The notes beneath the pieces are model-generated. The model saw only the letters and a list, made by a program, of their open reading frames with translations, did not search any database and was not told the DNA's origin. A stretch of 64,000 bases of DNA from Prunella strophiata (lineage: Eukaryota > Chordata > Aves > Passeriformes > Prunellidae). Position numbers and translations under genes: made by a program. Below are positions 61,001 through 64,000 of this stretch, piece by piece. How positions within the stretch are numbered: position 1 is the stretch's first letter; each line of letters starts with the position of its first letter. The stretch is from assembly GCA_036583965.1 (NCBI GenBank), contig JAZBQD010000013.1, positions 2,024,144 to 2,088,143 of the forward strand. Reading direction: 5' to 3'.

Positions 61001-63695
61001 CTTGACCCCTGAACCCTCATTCTAAAAAACCCTAAAATTCTACTTTTTCACCGTGTGATAAACTAATTATTACTCTACTTAATTTTTGTGGCTTGCAACT
61101 CTTCATATGAGGTTGGTAATTTTTTCCATGGCTCAAAATCAAAGTCACAGGGGTCTTGGGCTCTGTGCCAAGGCCTCTGAGCCCCCTGCCAGGGGCTGGA
61201 GCCATCCAGGACAGCCAGAGGGATGTGCTGGGTTCTGACACCTAACAGCCCTTTGTCACTGCAGGTTTAACTCAGAATGTCCACATCATGTATGCTGGGG
61301 AGTGTGCCCCACGGAAGCTCCGTGGGCTGATTGCCATAACAGCTTCTACCTTCTCTGCTATTGGAAATTTGTAGGATTTGCTCTGGGTCTCAGGTAAGAG
61401 AGTCTGAAACATACTCAGTTTCTTCTGTTATTAAAATATATGCATATATCAATGCATACCTGTGCCCAGGGGTGTATTATTTAAAAGTCACCTCAAGCCC
61501 AATCTTTTAAGCTCTCGGTGAGTTATAATACACCCCCAGATAGCTCAGCTATTTGGTAGAAGGCATAAAAGAGCAGGGGGCTCTTGCAGACATGTTGGAA
61601 ACAAAAAATGTTTAATAAAAGACAAAATAACAAAGAGAAAAGCCGATCTAGGTCAAGCAGGTCTTGCTTGACCTAGTAAAAACACCTTACAAAAGCAGTT
61701 AGTTCCTTTGTTGAGCCTGCTTTTATAGTAAATTGTCCAGGAGGGACTTCTTGGCTCCTATCCAATTAGCTGTCCTTAAATTTAGAGTGAAGTCCCCTTT
61801 GTCCTGTAAGGTGTCCCCTTTGTTAGTTGGTGAGAGAAACTTCTGGAGCATTTCCTTTTTGGGGGGACAAGGGACAGGTTTATTACTTCTGCCAATAGGG
61901 GACACATTCCTACACAGGGGCTGCTATTTGGGGCAGTCAGTACCAGTCTGGTAACTCATGGATCTTGTAGCAATGGTAATGGAGCCTATTTGGATCAGAA
62001 GAGAGTGATCAGCCCCTGCAGGTTCACTGGTGCTGGGGCTGTTGGTCCCTGTGAGCCCTCAGGACACAGGAGGACACAGGTGGCTGTCACTGTGGAGCAC
62101 AAACGACACAACGTGGACAGCAGCTCTTTGCAAGGTGGGAGAGAGCAAAAAGAGAGCGTTTATTGAAATCTGACTCCATTTATAGTTTTCTGAAATGCCA
62201 GTGTCATTGGAGGGTGACAGTGCCACCTCCTCAATGCCACTGGACAACCCAACAGTCCATCAAGTTGCTCTTCCCCCATAGAGGAATGCAAACCAATAAG
62301 TTATTTACAAAAAGCGTGTGAGAAAGTTCTGCACAAGAATGTAAACACCAGAAGGCTTTAGAGAAATTTGAAAAATCAGGGCGACATGTGGCCTTGCTGT
62401 GGCCAGCACTGAACAGCAGGAGCCGACACCGTGCAGCTCCTGTGCTGCAGGCGAGGGCGCTCTGCGCTCCCTGCCGGAGACTCGCGGGTGGGAGCTGCCC
62501 GGGCACACCCAGCAGGGCTGCACACACCGTGCCCAGCCCCTCTCACCCTGCTGCTTTTGTTCCAGGGAAGTTCTTGGAGTGGAGGCTCTCTGGCCAGTTC
62601 TCCTGGCAGCCAATGCAGTTCCTGCCCTTGTTCAGTTTCTCACCCTCCCCTTCTTCCCAGACTCCCCCCGCTACCTGCTCATTGACCAGAAGGACAAGGA
62701 GGGATGCATCAAAGGTAGGGAAATGGGCACAAAAAGCATTCATTTCAGGGAAAAGAGGCAAATACTGTAAAGCCCCAGATGAGCCTGGAAGAAAGGTACA
62801 GGTGGGAAAAAGACTCTTGGTGTTTTGGCTCTGAAAGCACCTTCAGGTTAAATGAGAGCCAGCCTCTTCTGTTTGGATATTTGTGCTCTCTTGGCACCAG
62901 TATTTCCCTACCCTCTGCCAGGGTCCTCCCAGGGAGGTGATCACACACAGCTTGTATTTCCAGCAATGCAGATTCTGCCCTGAGCAGTCAGAGCATGGAT
63001 ACAGAACCTTCTCTGTGTGAGACAGAGAGGCTCTGCACTGTCAGGCTGTACGTGTAAGCATTCCAGTTCTTCAGTAACCCTAACAGCAGCTACTGACAGA
63101 AACTGAGCAACAGCCACTCTGGGCATTTAACTAGTCAAAAGATAGAACTCCTTGGATGTAAACTTATTTTTTTATATGTAGGAGTCATTTTATCTTGTCT
63201 GGGTTTTGGAGTGTGCACTAGAACTGCACCTTTAGCAGGAGGGTGTTCAGGGAAGGATTAGTAGGAATTTAAGTGTGACTTACATTGAAAGACTGTCAGC
63301 AGCTATTGGCCAAAGGTGAGGTCATGTTAAGATTTATGGGTAAAAACAGACAGCAATGATGTGGACCTGTGTCAAATCTGAGCCCAGATCTCTAGGAAGC
63401 TCAGGCAAGAAAAGAGCATGAAGTTCTAATAAGATACTCTGCAGAGCAGGAAATAATCTTCATGTCTGTGCTGGTGAGCTTGGTCACCTCTCCTCCTCTC
63501 CTTCCAGCTGTGAAGCAGCTCTGGGGGGATGGGGACCATCTGGCTGAAATAAATGACATGATGTCAGAGCAGAGAGCCATCGGTGGGGAGAAGGCCAAGG
63601 GCGTTTGGGACCTGCTGCGGGACAGAGCCGTGCGCTGGCAGCTCATCACTCTGCTCCTCGTGGTCTCCTGCATCCAGCTCGTCGGGGCCAATGTG
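58048..63695 (+). CDS. SLC2A11: SLC2A11-like transporter, copy 2 (partial, exons 2-7)
   Basis: Second class II GLUT-like facilitator. Exons: 58048-58146, 58945-59105, 59595-59719, 61265-61393, 62566-62714 and 63508-63695; the remaining exons should lie beyond the window. Lengths are 99, 161, 125, 129, 149 and 188, against 99, 161, 125, 130, 150 and 188 in copy 1, with identical phases, so the two genes are tandem duplicates. Signatures include [15 protein letters not shown] in TM1, [25 protein letters not shown] in TM4, [20 protein letters not shown] after TM6 and the 6-7 loop. The protein differs at most residues from copy 1, so the duplication is old. Exon 5 lacks one base and reads into TAG. 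The first coding exon (phase 0 end) was not identified. Confidence 0.88.
60616..61240 (-). mobile_element. Solo LTR, 625 bp, with 6-bp target duplication
   Basis: It begins TGTCAGAG and ends TTCTGACA, giving inverted ends TGTCAGA/TCTGACA. It is flanked by CCTAAC on both sides (60610-60615 and 61241-61246). A minus-strand AATAAA (TTTATT near 60730) orients it on the minus strand. A 6-bp duplication and TG...CA ends fit an ERVK-like (class II) endogenous retrovirus; no coding part remains, so this is a recombined solo LTR. It lies in intron 4 of SLC2A11-like copy 2, 24 bases before exon 5. Confidence 0.88.
61265..61393 (+). CDS. SLC2A11: SLC2A11-like copy 2 exon 5 with a missing base
   Basis: Reading starts in frame ([17 protein letters not shown] and on to STFSAIGNL) and meets TAG at about 61373; the conserved end GFALGLR lies one frame over. 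The homologous exon of copy 1 is 130 nt; this one is 129. A lost base next to TTGTAGG would explain it. The solo LTR ends 24 bases upstream. Confidence 0.88.
61469..61960 (-). mobile_element. LTR-like sequence with hairpins in copy 2 intron 5
   Basis: On the minus strand there is a TATA-like ACTATAAAAGC (plus about 61715-61728) and an ATTAAA poly(A)-type signal about 110 bases further on, an LTR-like promoter and terminator pair. Two inverted repeats lie at its downstream end (61469-61536 and 61648-61676). The upstream boundary is a guess. Confidence 0.4.
61648..61676. repeat. Perfect 12-bp inverted repeat with 5-nt loop
   Basis: CTAGGTCAAGCA and TGCTTGACCTAG are exact reverse complements separated by GGTCT. 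The structure is short enough to fold as a hairpin in RNA or single-stranded DNA. Confidence 0.97.
62091..62390 (-). mobile_element. LTR-like sequence, second, in copy 2 intron 5
   Basis: On the minus strand ACTATAAATGG (plus about 62176-62187) is followed at about 20 bases by AATAAACGC, then a pyrimidine-rich stretch and an end near TGTGCTCCACA. This layout matches a compact LTR of roughly 300 bp. Terminal repeats and target duplication are not clear. Confidence 0.4.
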
Positions 63696-63892
63696 GTACG
63701 TGCAGTGCTCTGCTCTGCCCCCTGCACGGCTGGCAGGCTCCTCGGCAAAGAAACCTCTGCAAGGGCTGCGAGTGACTGCAACCGTGCCCTGAGGAGGGAG
63801 CTGCTGGTACTGCTTGTTACAGTCCTTCCCCCTGGAAGTTTGGGACCTGGGATAAGTCGAGAGCTGGGTTTTAGCACAGGCATTTCTATGGA

Positions 63893-64000
63893 TTACCCTG
63901 TTATAGAAATATAATTAGAGTAAATAAAATGTGAACAGTTTAGGTAGGACAATACGAGACAATAAAAACAAAGAGTTACGAACCGGTCCGGGTGCCCTCC
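63893..64000. mobile_element. Possible start of an interspersed repeat cut by the window end
   Basis: After the last transporter exon, the sequence AGACAATAAAAACAAAGAGTTACG followed by CGGTCCGGGTGCC has the character of avian LTR sequence as I remember it. It cannot be defined because the window ends. Confidence 0.25.

Noticed and set aside
46299..63695. The two transporter genes as an assembly duplication
   Set aside because: Their exons differ at many residues and their introns are unrelated, so they are genuine diverged paralogues.

Overview
This is vertebrate nuclear DNA, almost certainly from a bird and most likely a songbird. The evidence is split genes with GT-AG introns, a CR1 LINE fragment, several solo-LTR-like elements (two resembling a family I remember as common in zebra finch), minisatellites, CpG-island promoters and short introns: SMARCB1 fits in about 11 kb. 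The gene order and strands match the human 22q11.23 block: MMP11 (+), SMARCB1 (+), DERL3 (-), then SLC2A11-type sugar transporters (+). There is no prokaryotic or viral gene set and no CRISPR.

Layout. 1-5771: no certain gene, but a candidate MMP11 signal-peptide exon at 2009-2104. 5772-16662: MMP11 exons 2-8, with introns holding two large minisatellites, two related LTRs and a CR1 fragment. 17553: a poly(A) signal only about 150 bp before the SMARCB1 start. 17705-28309: SMARCB1, 9 coding exons plus a candidate 30-nt cassette microexon. 28640-31567: no gene seen. 31568-35728: DERL3 on the minus strand, 7 coding exons, 242 codons, with a textbook U12-type intron. 35300-36300: CpG-island promoter, flanked by a 28-30-bp minisatellite at 36528-37484. 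37500-44500: intergenic. 44548-53872: SLC2A11-like gene 1, complete. 53873-58047: intergenic, with one unexplained minus-strand coding-like stretch. 58048 to the window end: SLC2A11-like gene 2, coding exons 2-7; the rest lies outside.

The genes are not one pathway. MMP11 is a furin-activated secreted metalloprotease, SMARCB1 a core subunit of the BAF chromatin remodeller, DERL3 an ER-associated degradation factor, and the two transporters are class II GLUT-like facilitators. The two transporter genes share exon lengths and phases but have diverged sequence, so they are an old tandem duplication.

Three one-base frame disruptions lie in otherwise conserved exons: SMARCB1 exon 2 (+1), transporter 1 exon 6 (+1) and transporter 2 exon 5 (-1). 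Because SMARCB1 is essential, base-level assembly error is the simplest explanation for at least some of them. The transporter 2 exon is also hit by a solo LTR whose 6-bp target duplication copies the probable branch point, so real decay of that exon cannot be excluded.
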